Below, piece by piece: positions 1-7,656 of a stretch of 64,000 nt of DNA (the first letter of the stretch is position 1; each line of letters opens with the position of its first letter). The stretch spans positions 682,001 to 746,000 of the forward strand of contig NZ_CP107905.1 of the NCBI RefSeq assembly GCF_036014015.1, read 5' to 3'. The notes under the pieces were generated by a model that ran no database searches, was not told the DNA's origin, and was given only the letters and a program-made list of their open reading frames with translations. The stretch is from Streptomyces sp. NBC_00457 (GTDB lineage: Bacteria; Actinomycetota; Actinomycetes; Streptomycetales; Streptomycetaceae). The translations under genes were made by a program, and so were the position numbers.

Positions 1-181
1 CAAGGTCGGCAGCGTCGCGGCAGACCAGCCGCGCGGCGCCTACTGCTGGACGCGCGGCGAGACCGTCAGCGACCACGGCGTCACCAACGACGTCTGGGTG
101 CAGCTCGTGGAGGGCTATGTGAGCGCCGTCTACCTCAAGGGCAACGAGTACGGCGACCTGCCCGCCTCCGCGACCTGCTGA
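1..181 (+). CDS. Secreted SH3-like Cys-containing protein (C-terminal part)
   Basis: Only the 3' end is in the window; reading codons from base 2 gives about 59 residues ending in a TGA at 179-181. The peptide has the pattern of a small bacterial SH3-like domain (a YCW motif, then WVQLVEGYVSAVYL, where the last strand closes the barrel) and ends with a terminal Cys after a polar tail, as do the next two genes. Those neighbours start 25 and then 53 nt downstream, so this is probably the first visible member of a tandem operon of exported Cys-containing paralogues. The start, signal peptide and full size are outside the window. Function unknown; cell-wall or protein binding is an inference from the SH3-like fold. 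Confidence 0.6.
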   Translation, partial: KVGSVAADQPRGAYCWTRGETVSDHGVTNDVWVQLVEGYVSAVYLKGNEYGDLPASATC

Positions 182-206
182 CCCGCCCGAGAAGGAGGCG
201 TACGCC

Positions 207-593
207 ATGCGCAGGAGAATCGGACTGCTCGCCACCGCCGGGGCCCTCGCCCTCATCGGTGCCACGGCCCCGACGGCCGCAGCCGACGGACACGGACCCG
301 GCATGTACGGCGTCTGGGCGACCGACGTCAACATTCGCGAGGTCTATCCCGACGCCTGCTGGGACCACCCGTCCACGACCAACTGCCCGTCCGTACTGGG
401 GCAGGTGAGCGCACCGATCGAGGTCTTCGTGCGCTGCCAGTTCCCGGGTCAGACGATCGGCGGGAACCCGTACTGGGTGGTCGTCGAGGTGCCCGGCTGG
501 ACCAAGTACGGGGTGATGCCCAGCTACTACATCGACAACGCCACCAACTGGATCGACGGGGTGCCCACGGAATGCGTCTGGGCCGGCGGCTGA
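207..593 (+). CDS. Small secreted SH3-like protein
   Basis: 128 aa with a clear Sec signal peptide: RRR at residues 2-4, a hydrophobic core about 6-20, and Ala-rich cleavage near 24-26 (AAA|D). The mature part contains WATDVNIRE, a motif repeated almost exactly in the next gene (WATDVQLRE), four Cys residues (Asp-Ala-Cys-Trp, Asn-Cys-Pro, Arg-Cys-Gln and a near-terminal Glu-Cys) and a GVPTEC end matching GVPDC in the neighbour. A strong GAAGGAGG Shine-Dalgarno lies about 190-197, fixing the ATG. This looks like a disulfide-stabilised extracellular SH3-like protein. The reaction or ligand is unknown; Streptomyces secrete many such small paralogues. Confidence 0.8.
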   Translation: MRRRIGLLATAGALALIGATAPTAAADGHGPGMYGVWATDVNIREVYPDACWDHPSTTNCPSVLGQVSAPIEVFVRCQFPGQTIGGNPYWVVVEVPGWTKYGVMPSYYIDNATNWIDGVPTECVWAGG

Positions 594-646
594 CCGCAGC
601 CCCAAACCCGTCACCACACCCACCACCACCTCCGGGGGAGACTCAC

Positions 647-1012
647 ATGAACAAGCTCATCCGCCGCACCGCCACCGCGCTCGCCGTGGCCACGCTCACC
701 ACCGGCGCCCTCGCCGCCACGGCCCAGGCCGCCCCGGCCGACGGTGACCCGGCCCTCACCGACGTCTACATCTGGGCGACCGACGTCCAGCTCCGCGAGG
801 ACACGAACACCTCGTCCAACGTGCTCGCGGTCCGCTCGCAGCACTGGCTGGACGCCGTGTGCCAGAAGCAGGGCCAGACCGTGACCGACCCCGGCGTCGG
901 CACGAACAGCTGGTGGACCGCGGTCCAGGAGTTCGCCGGCAGCGACATCGCCTGGGTCAGCAACCTGTACCTGCAGGGCGGCGAGAAGATCGAGGGCGTC
1001 CCGGACTGCTGA
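647..1012 (+). CDS. Small secreted SH3-like protein, paralogue of preceding gene
   Basis: 121 aa. The ATG at 647 follows a GGGGGAG ribosome site (634-640); an open frame upstream overlaps the previous gene and is not needed. Signal peptide: RRTATALAVATLTTGALAATAQA, cleavage near residue 27. The mature domain carries WATDVQLRE, a CQKQGQTV strand, NSWWTAVQE and WVSNLYL, the typical spacing of a bacterial SH3 barrel, and ends GVPDC. It shares motif order and the Cys positions of the C-terminal half with the gene at 207. It is probably cotranscribed with it (53-nt gap) and followed by a perfect hairpin at 1042-1073. Extracellular; role unknown. Confidence 0.8.
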   Translation: MNKLIRRTATALAVATLTTGALAATAQAAPADGDPALTDVYIWATDVQLREDTNTSSNVLAVRSQHWLDAVCQKQGQTVTDPGVGTNSWWTAVQEFAGSDIAWVSNLYLQGGEKIEGVPDC

Positions 1013-1041
1013 CGCAGGCCGATCATCGGGTCCTACGGCAT

Positions 1042-1073
1042 GCGGGGCGAGCCGGGCGACCGGCTCGCCCCGC
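1042..1073 (+). terminator. Perfect 14-bp stem-loop after the SH3-like genes
   Basis: Left arm 1042-1055 and right arm 1060-1073 are exact reverse complements around a GCGA tetraloop. It lies 29 nt past the last SH3-like stop codon. No U-tract follows, as is usual for Streptomyces hairpin terminators. Confidence 0.75.
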
Positions 1074-1200
1074 GGTTCTGCCAAGAGCAGCCCTCACTAG
1101 CACCAAACACGGGTCCGATCTTGCCCATGATTGCGTCACGGCCGGCCATGATTCGGCAAGCCGAGGGTTCGACCTCCGATCCGCACATACGTTCAGCGAC

Positions 1201-1950
1201 GTGAACACTCCCCACAGAGCAGTCGGCCTCAAGCCGACCGCCACGACGCCCGCCCGACGCACACTCCTGCGCGCCGGGCTGACCGGAGCCGCGGTCCTCG
1301 GTGCCGCGTCCACCGGCATCTCCACCGCGTCCGCGGCCCCTGCGGCCACCGCCACGCGGCCCCGTCCCACCACCCCCGCAGCAGCCCTGCGCGAGCTCGC
1401 CGCCGGAAACCGGCGCTGGCGCACCTTCCGTGAACAGCACCCGGACGAGACGAGCGCGGTACGGACGGAGTTGACGTCGGGTCAGCATCCCTTCGCTCTC
1501 ATACTCGGCTGCATCGACTCCCGAGTGCCCCCGGAGCTGGTCTTCGACCAAGGCCTCGGCGATCTGATGACCGTGCGTTCGGGCGGTGAGGTGCTGGACG
1601 AGGCGGTCCTCGGCAGCGTCGCTTACGGCGTGCTCGAACTCGACATCCCGCTCGTCATGGTGCTCGGCCACCAGTCGTGCGGTGCCGTGAAGGCCGCTGT
1701 CGAGTCGGACGAGTCCGGCGAGCGGTTGCCGGCCCATATCCAGTACCTGGCCGACCAGATCAAGCCGGCCATCGACCGCGGCGTGGCGGGCGACGCCCGC
1801 GTCGACGCCACGATCGACGCCAACGTACGGCTCGTACGCTCGCGGCTCGCCGCGGAGCCCGACCTCGCGGCCAAGGTCGCCGGCGGCCAACTGGCCATCG
1901 TGGGCGCCCGTTACGAACTGAACACGCAGCGCGTCCACAGCATCGTCTGA
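1201..1950 (+). CDS. Exported beta-class carbonic anhydrase
   Basis: Reversible hydration of CO2 to bicarbonate. The 249-aa protein (GTG start) shows the beta-CA zinc site: C104-x-D106-S-R108 (GCIDSR) and H157-x-x-C160 (HQSC), with the Asp/Arg dyad intact. The N-terminus has a twin-arginine-like leader (RR at 19-20, TLLRAGLTGAAVLG) and an Ala-rich cleavage zone about residues 38-48, so the folded metalloenzyme is probably Tat-exported; most bacterial beta-CAs are cytosolic. No strong Shine-Dalgarno precedes the GTG, and an open frame continues upstream into the terminator region, but that extension is antisense-like and lacks family similarity. The gene is monocistronic, bounded by hairpins at 1042-1073 and 1957-1983. 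Confidence 0.85.
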   Translation: MNTPHRAVGLKPTATTPARRTLLRAGLTGAAVLGAASTGISTASAAPAATATRPRPTTPAAALRELAAGNRRWRTFREQHPDETSAVRTELTSGQHPFALILGCIDSRVPPELVFDQGLGDLMTVRSGGEVLDEAVLGSVAYGVLELDIPLVMVLGHQSCGAVKAAVESDESGERLPAHIQYLADQIKPAIDRGVAGDARVDATIDANVRLVRSRLAAEPDLAAKVAGGQLAIVGARYELNTQRVHSIV

Positions 1951-1956
1951 CGGTCC

Positions 1957-1983
1957 GGAGGGGCGCGTGGCCCGCGCCCCTCC
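1957..1983. terminator. Bidirectional hairpin between convergent genes
   Basis: 11-bp perfect arms 1957-1967 and 1973-1983 (GGAGGGGCGCG and its complement), 5-nt loop. It sits exactly between the convergent carbonic anhydrase and flavodoxin-like genes. Confidence 0.75.
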
Positions 1984-1987
1984 TCTC

Positions 1988-2440
1988 TCAGTTCATCAGT
2001 CCCGCGGCGAGGGTCGCGCCGAGTTCCCAGCACGCGTCGATGTCGGCCTTGTCCGGCGTGCCGGTCACGGTCACCGTCTCCACCGCACGCCGCCAGCCCA
2101 GACCCGTCGTGACCGACTCGATGCCGCGAACCGCTCCGGTGACATCGCTGCCGCCGTGCACGTAATAGCCGAACGGCCTGCCACGGGTCTCGTCCAGGCA
2201 CGGGTAGTACACCTGGTCGAAGAAATGCTTCAGCGCGCCGGACATATAGCCGAGGTTCGCGGGAGTGCCGAGCAGGTATCCGTCCGCGGCGAGCACGTCG
2301 GACACCGTCGCGGACAGCGCCGCCCGCCGTACGACCCGGACGTCTTCGATCTCCGGCGCCGTCGCACCGGAGACGACGGCTTCGAACAGCGCCTGGCAGT
2401 TCGGCGACGGTGTGTGATGCACGATCAGCAAAGTGGCCAC
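1988..2440 (-). CDS. Flavodoxin-like FMN-binding protein
   Basis: 150 aa, GTG start. The N-terminal beta strand plus phosphate loop (LLIVHHTPSPNCQALFEAV) and the LLGTPANLGYMSGALKHFFDQ segment are characteristic of the flavodoxin / NADPH-dependent FMN reductase fold; GYYVHGGSD follows as the second flavin loop. Expected to be a cytosolic FMN protein involved in electron transfer or quinone reduction; the substrate cannot be told. It lies 57 nt downstream of the DHA2 exporter on the same strand and is probably cotranscribed with it, a common pairing of exporter and redox protein in drug or quinone stress. Confidence 0.75.
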   Translation of the reverse strand: MATLLIVHHTPSPNCQALFEAVVSGATAPEIEDVRVVRRAALSATVSDVLAADGYLLGTPANLGYMSGALKHFFDQVYYPCLDETRGRPFGYYVHGGSDVTGAVRGIESVTTGLGWRRAVETVTVTGTPDKADIDACWELGATLAAGLMN

Positions 2441-2497
2441 AGTGCGAACCCTGCCGTGCCGGTTCCGTCGGCCGCAAGCCGCGCCGCGCGCGATGCC

Positions 2498-4054
2498 TCA
2501 GGGGACCGGGCCCACCCCGCCCTTGAGGCGTTCCAGATCGGAGGGGCGAACCTGGATGACCAGCAGGGCGATCACCGCGGCGATACCGGTGAAGATCGCG
2601 GCCACGATGAAGGCGGCGGAGACACCGGAGGCGAGGACCTCGTCGGCCCAGGGGGAGGGCAGCTGGCCGGTGCGTTCGAAGCGCAGCCGTTCAGCGGGGG
2701 TCGCCTGGGACAGGAAGGCCGGGATCTGTTTCTCCGCCTCGTTGTTGCTGGCCGTGCCGAACATCGTGACCAGGATGGACAGTCCGAGGGACCCGCCGAC
2801 CTGCTGGGTGGCGTTGAGGAGGCCGGAGGCGGCGCCGGTCTCGTGGACGGGCACGTTGGACAGGGCCATCAGGGTCAGGGACACGAACTCCATGCCCATG
2901 CCGAGGCTGAAGACGAGGATCGGGCCCAGGATGCTGCCCGCGTACGTGGAGTGGACGTCGGTGAGCGTCAGCCAGCCCAGGCCCGCTGCGGCCAGGATCG
3001 CGCCCGTCACCATGAACGGCTTGGGCCCGTATTTCGGCAGGAGTTGGGAGGCGAGGCCCGCGCCGACGGCGATGACCGCGCTCACCGGCAGGAAGGCCAG
3101 GCCGGTCATGAGCGGGCTGAAGTCCAGCACGTTCTGCACGAAGAGGGTCAGGAAGAAGAACATGCCGAAGATCGCGGCGGCGAGGCTCAGCATCATCCCG
3201 TAGGTGCCGGCCCGGTTGCGGTCGGCGAACATGTGCAGGGGCGTGATGGGCTGCTTGGAGCGGCGTTCGACGAGGATGAACAGGAGCAGGATCACGACGG
3301 CCGCGCCGAACGAGGCCAGGGTGAGCGGGTCCCGCCAGCCGTCCTGGGCGGCCCGGATGAACCCGTACACCAGCAGCACCATGCCGACGGTCGAGGTGAG
3401 CGCGCCGGTCACGTCGAAGTGGCCGGGGTGACGCTCGGACTCCCGGATCCAGCGCGGGGTGGCGAGCACGATGAGCAGCCCGATCGGCACGTTGACGAAC
3501 AGCACCCAGCGCCAGTTGAGCCACTCCACCAACATCCCGCCGGCCAGCAGCCCGATCGCGCCGCCGCCCGCGGAGACCGCGGCGAAGACACCGAACGCCC
3601 GGTTGCGTGCGGGGCCTTCGCGGAACGTCGTGCTGATCAGGGCGAGCGAGGTCGGGGACGCGATGGCGCCACCGACGCCCTGGAGGGCGCGGGCGGCGAG
3701 GAGTTGGCCGGCGTTCTGCGACAGTCCGCCCAGCAGCGAGGCGAGGACGAAGAGCAGCACGCCGAAGATGAACACGCGCCGTCTGCCGAGGATGTCGCCG
3801 GCCCGCCCGCCGAGCAGCAGCAGTCCGCCGAAGGTCAGCGTGTAGGCGTTGACCACCCAGGACAGGCTCGTCGTGGAGAAGTCGAGGTCCCGCTGGATCT
3901 CCGGCAGGGCGATGTTCACGATGGTGATGTCGAGGACCACCATCAACTGGCATGAGGCGATGACCAGAAGCGCCATCGCGCTGCCCCGGCCACCGCCCTC
4001 TTTCTCCTGATGAGTGGTGGTCCGTGCGTGGGGTGCGGGCTGCGGGCTCGTCAT
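2498..4054 (-). CDS. DHA2-family (EmrB/QacA) MFS drug exporter
   Basis: 518 aa, 14 predicted membrane segments. Segment 1 contains LDITIVNIALPEIQRDL, the D1 motif of the 14-TMS DHA2 proton antiporters; GGRAGDILGRRRVF is MFS motif A and GAAIGL-type Gly-rich motif C follows. Exports hydrophobic toxic compounds or antibiotics using the proton gradient; substrate unknown. Start at 4054 lacks a good ribosome site; an alternative ATG at 3976 also begins just before TMS1. A short GTGGCC/GGCCAC inverted repeat lies 25 nt upstream of the start and may be a repressor site. The flavodoxin-like gene follows after 57 nt. Confidence 0.85.
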   Translation of the reverse strand: MTSPQPAPHARTTTHQEKEGGGRGSAMALLVIASCQLMVVLDITIVNIALPEIQRDLDFSTTSLSWVVNAYTLTFGGLLLLGGRAGDILGRRRVFIFGVLLFVLASLLGGLSQNAGQLLAARALQGVGGAIASPTSLALISTTFREGPARNRAFGVFAAVSAGGGAIGLLAGGMLVEWLNWRWVLFVNVPIGLLIVLATPRWIRESERHPGHFDVTGALTSTVGMVLLVYGFIRAAQDGWRDPLTLASFGAAVVILLLFILVERRSKQPITPLHMFADRNRAGTYGMMLSLAAAIFGMFFFLTLFVQNVLDFSPLMTGLAFLPVSAVIAVGAGLASQLLPKYGPKPFMVTGAILAAAGLGWLTLTDVHSTYAGSILGPILVFSLGMGMEFVSLTLMALSNVPVHETGAASGLLNATQQVGGSLGLSILVTMFGTASNNEAEKQIPAFLSQATPAERLRFERTGQLPSPWADEVLASGVSAAFIVAAIFTGIAAVIALLVIQVRPSDLERLKGGVGPVP

Positions 4055-4078
4055 GACAGTGCGCCGTGCGGCGGATCA

Positions 4079-4129
4079 GTGGCCGGTTCTGGCCACCATT
4101 CGACCGTACGCCGCCGCGCGGCGGCGTAC
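4079..4129. promoter_or_regulatory. Two palindromes upstream of the DHA2 exporter
   Basis: GTGGCC (4079-4084) and GGCCAC (4091-4096) form an inverted repeat next to the exporter start, placed like a repressor operator. Bases 4106-4129 are a perfect 24-bp GC-rich palindrome (GTACGCCGCCGC and its complement), probably the terminator of the rhodanese gene that ends at 4149. Together they suggest that exporter transcription is independent of the sulfur operon. Confidence 0.45.
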
Positions 4130-4148
4130 CACTCGATCTACCGCTCGA

Positions 4149-4736
4149 TCACCTGTCGCGCAGTGCCGCGATCGTGGCGGCGAGGTCCGTCTCACGGGGA
4201 CGGTTGTGGGGCAGCTTGGACAGGATCAGGGCCATTCCGCAGGTGTTGGTGAGCGCGGAGAAGACCAGGCCTCCGGCGATGCCTGCCGACAGGAGCTGGA
4301 AGGCCGGATGCACCAACAGGGCGAGCAGCAGGCCGAGCAGGACGATGGCGCCGGCGGTCAGACGGACCTGGCGTTCCATGCTCCAGGCCGCGCGAGGGGC
4401 GCGGGTCGCGGGGCGGTCCACGTCGTGGCCCGCGGCGGCCCAGGCGTCGGTGCCGCCCGCCAGGGAGGCGGCGGAGATGCCCTGTTCGGCCAGGACCGTA
4501 CGGGCGTTCTCGGAGCGGGCGCCGGAAGCACAGACGAGCAGGAGGCCGGACCGTTCCGCGGCGTTCCGCAGGTCGGGCAGTGTGCGCCGGATCCGGTCCA
4601 GGGGGATGTTGAGCGCGCCGGGCAGATGGCCCGCGGCGTACTCGCCGGGGGTCCGCACGTCGATGACGGTCAGCTCGTGCAACCGGGCGTGGGCCTCGTC
4701 GGTGTCGAGGGTGACGGGCGCGGAGGCGGCGGTCAT
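4149..4736 (-). CDS. Membrane-anchored rhodanese (YgaP-like, DUF2892)
   Basis: 195 aa. An N-terminal rhodanese domain (residues about 8-110) carries the active-site cysteine C69 in CASGARS and the VIDVRTPGEYAAGHLPGALN signature; the C-terminal 125-178 region has two membrane helices of the DUF2892 type. This architecture matches YgaP-like membrane sulfurtransferases that move sulfane sulfur, presumably to thiol acceptors. A GAAAGG ribosome site precedes the ATG. It follows the TauE/SafE gene on the same strand by 61 nt and is probably the last gene of the sulfur operon starting at 7504. Confidence 0.85.
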   Translation of the reverse strand: MTAASAPVTLDTDEAHARLHELTVIDVRTPGEYAAGHLPGALNIPLDRIRRTLPDLRNAAERSGLLLVCASGARSENARTVLAEQGISAASLAGGTDAWAAAGHDVDRPATRAPRAAWSMERQVRLTAGAIVLLGLLLALLVHPAFQLLSAGIAGGLVFSALTNTCGMALILSKLPHNRPRETDLAATIAALRDR

Positions 4737-4797
4737 GGGTGAACCTTTCGGTGGGTCGAGCTGATGAGCAGGGGTCTCACGTCACGGAAGCGTGGTC

Positions 4798-5754
4798 TCA
4801 GAATACGGAATCGATCAACATGAAGGCTGCCACGGCCAGGAGTGCCAGGGCGAACGTCCGGTGAAGGGCGCGGGCGGAGGCCTTCGCGGCCAGCCGCCGG
4901 CCGTCCCAGGCGCCGAGGACGGCGGCCCCGGCGAAGGGCCCTACGGCGGCCCAGTCCAGGGCGTCCACCGTGCCGGCCCGCCAGGCCAGCGCGGCCAGCG
5001 AGTTGACCGTGATCACCAGAAGGCTGGTACCCACCGCCGCGCGCATCCGCAGCCCGAGAAGACCGGTCAGCGCGGGTACGGCGAGGAAGCCGCCGCCGAC
5101 TCCGAGCACCCCGGTGACCGCGCCGAGCCCGGCACCCGCGGCGGCCGCACGACCGGGGCCGACGGGCTGCCGGGTGTCCGTCTGCCGAGCAGGGCGGTCC
5201 GGGGGCCCGGAGTCAGTCGGCCGGCCGGGCAGTTCGCCATCCGCGGTGGGGTCGAGGGAGACAGACCGTTCCACGTCCGCCTGTCCGTCCGGTCGGAACG
5301 ATTCCCTGGCGCGCGTTCGCCGATCCAGCCGGACAGACGACCGTCCGGGACGCGTCGGCCGGCCCGCCAGGACAGCCTGTCCGGCCTCCGTCGGCCCCGG
5401 CCCCCGCAGCATCCGTACCGCCGCCACGGACGCGAGCACGCCGAAGGCGGCCGTCAGCGCGGCATCCGGCAGTCGCCCCGCCACCGCACCGCCCAGCATC
5501 GCCGGTCCGCTGCCCGCCGCCGCGAACAGCAGCCCCGTACGCCAGTGGACGTGGCCGTCGCGGGCGTACGCGGTCAGCGCGGTGGCGGAGGTGACGGCGA
5601 CGATGGCCAGGCTCGCGGTGGTGGCCGCGGCCGGGGTGAAGTGGAGCAGGTAGATCAGGGCGGGGACGGTCAGTACGCTGCCGCCGCCTCCGAGCGCCCC
5701 GAGCGCCAGACCGGTCACAGCCCCGGCGCACAGGGCGAGGATCAGGGCACTCAC
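4798..5754 (-). CDS. TauE/SafE-family sulfite/anion permease
   Basis: 318 aa. The GTG at 5754 overlaps the stop of the upstream rhodanese (GTGA), implying translational coupling; the longer open frame upstream is not used. Two homologous halves of four helices each have the Gly-rich start GALGGGGSVLTVPAL in half 1 and GVLGVGGGFLAVPAL in half 2, typical of TauE/SafE anion exporters. A hydrophilic Arg/Asp/Pro-rich linker of roughly 70 residues joins the halves, longer than usual. In cst-type operons TauE moves sulfite or thiosulfate produced by persulfide oxidation, and the same job is likely here. Acts in the cytoplasmic membrane. Confidence 0.85.
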   Translation of the reverse strand: MSALILALCAGAVTGLALGALGGGGSVLTVPALIYLLHFTPAAATTASLAIVAVTSATALTAYARDGHVHWRTGLLFAAAGSGPAMLGGAVAGRLPDAALTAAFGVLASVAAVRMLRGPGPTEAGQAVLAGRPTRPGRSSVRLDRRTRARESFRPDGQADVERSVSLDPTADGELPGRPTDSGPPDRPARQTDTRQPVGPGRAAAAGAGLGAVTGVLGVGGGFLAVPALTGLLGLRMRAAVGTSLLVITVNSLAALAWRAGTVDALDWAAVGPFAGAAVLGAWDGRRLAAKASARALHRTFALALLAVAAFMLIDSVF

Positions 5755-6119
5755 GTGACGGCGCCTTCCTCGCCGTGCTGGTCGATCACGGGCAGGCCGG
5801 CCGTCGCCCAGTCCCGCATGCCGCCGATCACGTCGACGGCGTCGGCGCCCTGTGCGGTGAGCAGTTCGGCGGCCTGCCGGGAGCGGTTGCCCGAGCGGCA
5901 GATGACGACCAGATGCCTGTCCCGGGCCTCGGGAGGCAGTCGTATCTCTGAACTCAGCGTGGACAGGGGCAGGTGGAGCGCCCAGGGGGCATGGCCCGCC
6001 TGCCATTCGTCTCTTTCCCGTACGTCGAGCAGTACGGACGTCGCGGTGGCGGCGGGGTGGGTGCGGTGGGCGGCCTCGGCGGCGGTGATCCGGCCGGGCC
6101 CGTACCGGAGTCGACTCAT
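5751..6119 (-). CDS. Single-domain rhodanese sulfurtransferase
   Basis: 122 aa from the ATG at 6119, chosen because an AGGAG site precedes it and the ATG overlaps the upstream stop (ATGA); an ATG at 6143 would give a longer, unsupported start. Rhodanese fold: VLLDVRERDEWQAGHAP, active-site loop C74-R-S-G-N-R-S, and GGMRDW near the end. Cytosolic thiosulfate/persulfide sulfurtransferase, analogous to the small sulfurtransferases of cst operons that shuttle sulfane sulfur to the dioxygenase. It sits between the CstB-like fusion and the TauE permease and overlaps both by 4 nt. Confidence 0.85.
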   Translation of the reverse strand: MSRLRYGPGRITAAEAAHRTHPAATATSVLLDVRERDEWQAGHAPWALHLPLSTLSSEIRLPPEARDRHLVVICRSGNRSRQAAELLTAQGADAVDVIGGMRDWATAGLPVIDQHGEEGAVT

Positions 6120-7504
6120 CGGCGCTCCTCGCTCCCCGGACACCCGCGGACGGTGAGTCCGGCCTGCTCCGCGGCGGCGAACGCGTCGTCCACCGCGACG
6201 ACGTCACGGCCCGCCGCGTCCAGCAGGGAGGCGGCGATGGCGGCGCGCATGCCGCCCGCGCAGTGCACCCACACCTCGCCCGCCGGCACCTCAGCGAGCC
6301 GTCGGTGCAGGGTGTGCAGGGGGATGTGGAGCGAGCCCTCGACGTAGCCCGCGGCGCGTTCGGAGGACCGGCGGACGTCCAGTACGACCAGGTCCCGCGT
6401 CCGGCGCTGTGCGGCGAGGCCGGCGAAGGTGGCGCGCGGGAACGAGGCCGGGGTCTCCCCCCGGCGCACCCAGGCCGACGGATCGCCGGTCGCCGCGGCG
6501 GCCGGGCGGTCCACGCCGACCCGGACCAACTCACGCTGGGCGGTGGCCAGTTGAGCGGGAGATTCGGCGAGGAGCGTCACCGGCTTGCCCCAGGGGATCA
6601 GCCAGGCCAGATAGGTGGCGAGCTGTCCTTCGGCCTCGAAGTTCAGGGAGCCCGCGACATGCCCGTCGGCGAAGGCGACCCGGTTGCGCAGATCGACCAC
6701 CCACTCCCCCGCGGCCAGGCGCTCGGCGATCTCGTCGGCGCCTGCCACGGCGGGCGGGGTGAGGTCGACGGGTGCGGGGCCCGCGGCGTTGGCGGGGCCC
6801 ATGTGGGCGTAGTAGGCGGGGACGTCGTCGAGACCGGCCAGCAGGTCGGCGACGAAGGTGTCGGCGTCGCGCGTGAACGCCGCGTTGGCCGCCTTCTCCT
6901 TGCCGATCGTCGTGGCGGTGCCGTCGGCCGTGCCGGAGGCGCAGAAGCTGCCGAAGCCGTGGGTGGGCAACACCTCCGTCTCGTCCGGGAGTTCGGCCGC
7001 GAGGCGGTGGACGGACGCGTGCTGGGCGCGGGCCAGGTCCGCGGTGAGGCGGGGTTCGACCAGGTCGGGGCGGCCGACGGTGCCGATGAGCAGCGAACCG
7101 CCGGTGAACACCGCGACGGCGTCGCCGTGTTCTTCGAGGACGTACGAGGTGTGGTGCGGGGTGTGTCCGGGCGTGGCCAGTGCACGCAGGGTCATGGCGT
7201 CTTCGGCGGCGACGACCAGGACGTCCCCGTCGTGGACGGGGGTGTGGCCGACGGCGATCCGGGCGGCGGCCGGGACGAGGTAGGCGGCACCGGTGAGACG
7301 GGCCAGTTCCGGGCCGCCGGTGACGTAGTCGTTGTGGACGTGCGTCTCGACGACGTGGGATATCCGCACGTCGCGCCGGGCCGCCGCCGCGATCACCCGG
7401 TCCACGTCGCGCGGCGGGTCGACGGCCACCGCCGTCCGTTCACCGCCCGCCAGATAGCCGCGGTTGCCGAGTCCTGTCACCTCGATGGTGTCGACGAAGA
7501 ACAC
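6116..7504 (-). CDS. cstB: CstB-like persulfide dioxygenase-rhodanese fusion
   Basis: 462 aa. Residues about 1-240 form a metallo-beta-lactamase-fold, ETHE1-like persulfide dioxygenase with H55-x-H57-x-D59 (THVHNDY) and downstream ATPGHTPHH and THGFGSFC metal and substrate loops. Residues about 255-345 are a rhodanese-like domain with no catalytic Cys; residues about 365-460 are a second rhodanese with the Cys loop CAGGMR. This order (PDO, pseudo-rhodanese, rhodanese) and length match staphylococcal CstB, which oxidises persulfides and releases thiosulfate. The GTG at 7504 has GGGAAGGGAG upstream, so an extra 52 codons running into the operator are rejected. First gene of a four-gene sulfur operon, preceded by two CsoR/CstR-type operators. 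Confidence 0.85.
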   Translation of the reverse strand: MFFVDTIEVTGLGNRGYLAGGERTAVAVDPPRDVDRVIAAAARRDVRISHVVETHVHNDYVTGGPELARLTGAAYLVPAAARIAVGHTPVHDGDVLVVAAEDAMTLRALATPGHTPHHTSYVLEEHGDAVAVFTGGSLLIGTVGRPDLVEPRLTADLARAQHASVHRLAAELPDETEVLPTHGFGSFCASGTADGTATTIGKEKAANAAFTRDADTFVADLLAGLDDVPAYYAHMGPANAAGPAPVDLTPPAVAGADEIAERLAAGEWVVDLRNRVAFADGHVAGSLNFEAEGQLATYLAWLIPWGKPVTLLAESPAQLATAQRELVRVGVDRPAAAATGDPSAWVRRGETPASFPRATFAGLAAQRRTRDLVVLDVRRSSERAAGYVEGSLHIPLHTLHRRLAEVPAGEVWVHCAGGMRAAIAASLLDAAGRDVVAVDDAFAAAEQAGLTVRGCPGSEERR

Positions 7505-7570
7505 GCGAGCACTCCCTTCCCAGTCGAACTTGCCGGTCGAACTTCCGGTCGCGATCCCAGGGACGAAAAT

Positions 7571-7619
7571 TACCCCCGGGGGTATGTGTCGGAGACTAGC
7601 ACGGGTACCCCGGGGGGTA
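7571..7619 (-). promoter_or_regulatory. Two CsoR/CstR-like operators upstream of the sulfur operon
   Basis: TACCCCCGGGGGTA at 7571-7584 is a perfect palindrome and TACCCCGGGGGGTA at 7606-7619 differs from its own complement at one pair. Their centres are 35 bp apart. A G/C tract bounded by TA is the signature of operators bound by CsoR-family repressors, including the persulfide sensor CstR. They lie 67-115 bp upstream of the CstB-like start codon. No CsoR-family gene is in the window, so the repressor must act in trans. Confidence 0.7.
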
Positions 7620-7656
7620 TTTTCTGGGAGGGGCGGCCGCGAGCGACAGCCCGGCG

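Noticed and set aside
1967..3955. 662-codon open frame on the plus strand opposite the DHA2 exporter
   Set aside because: Antisense of a clear transporter; Arg/Asp/Gln-rich and low-complexity, as expected of GC-rich antisense frames.
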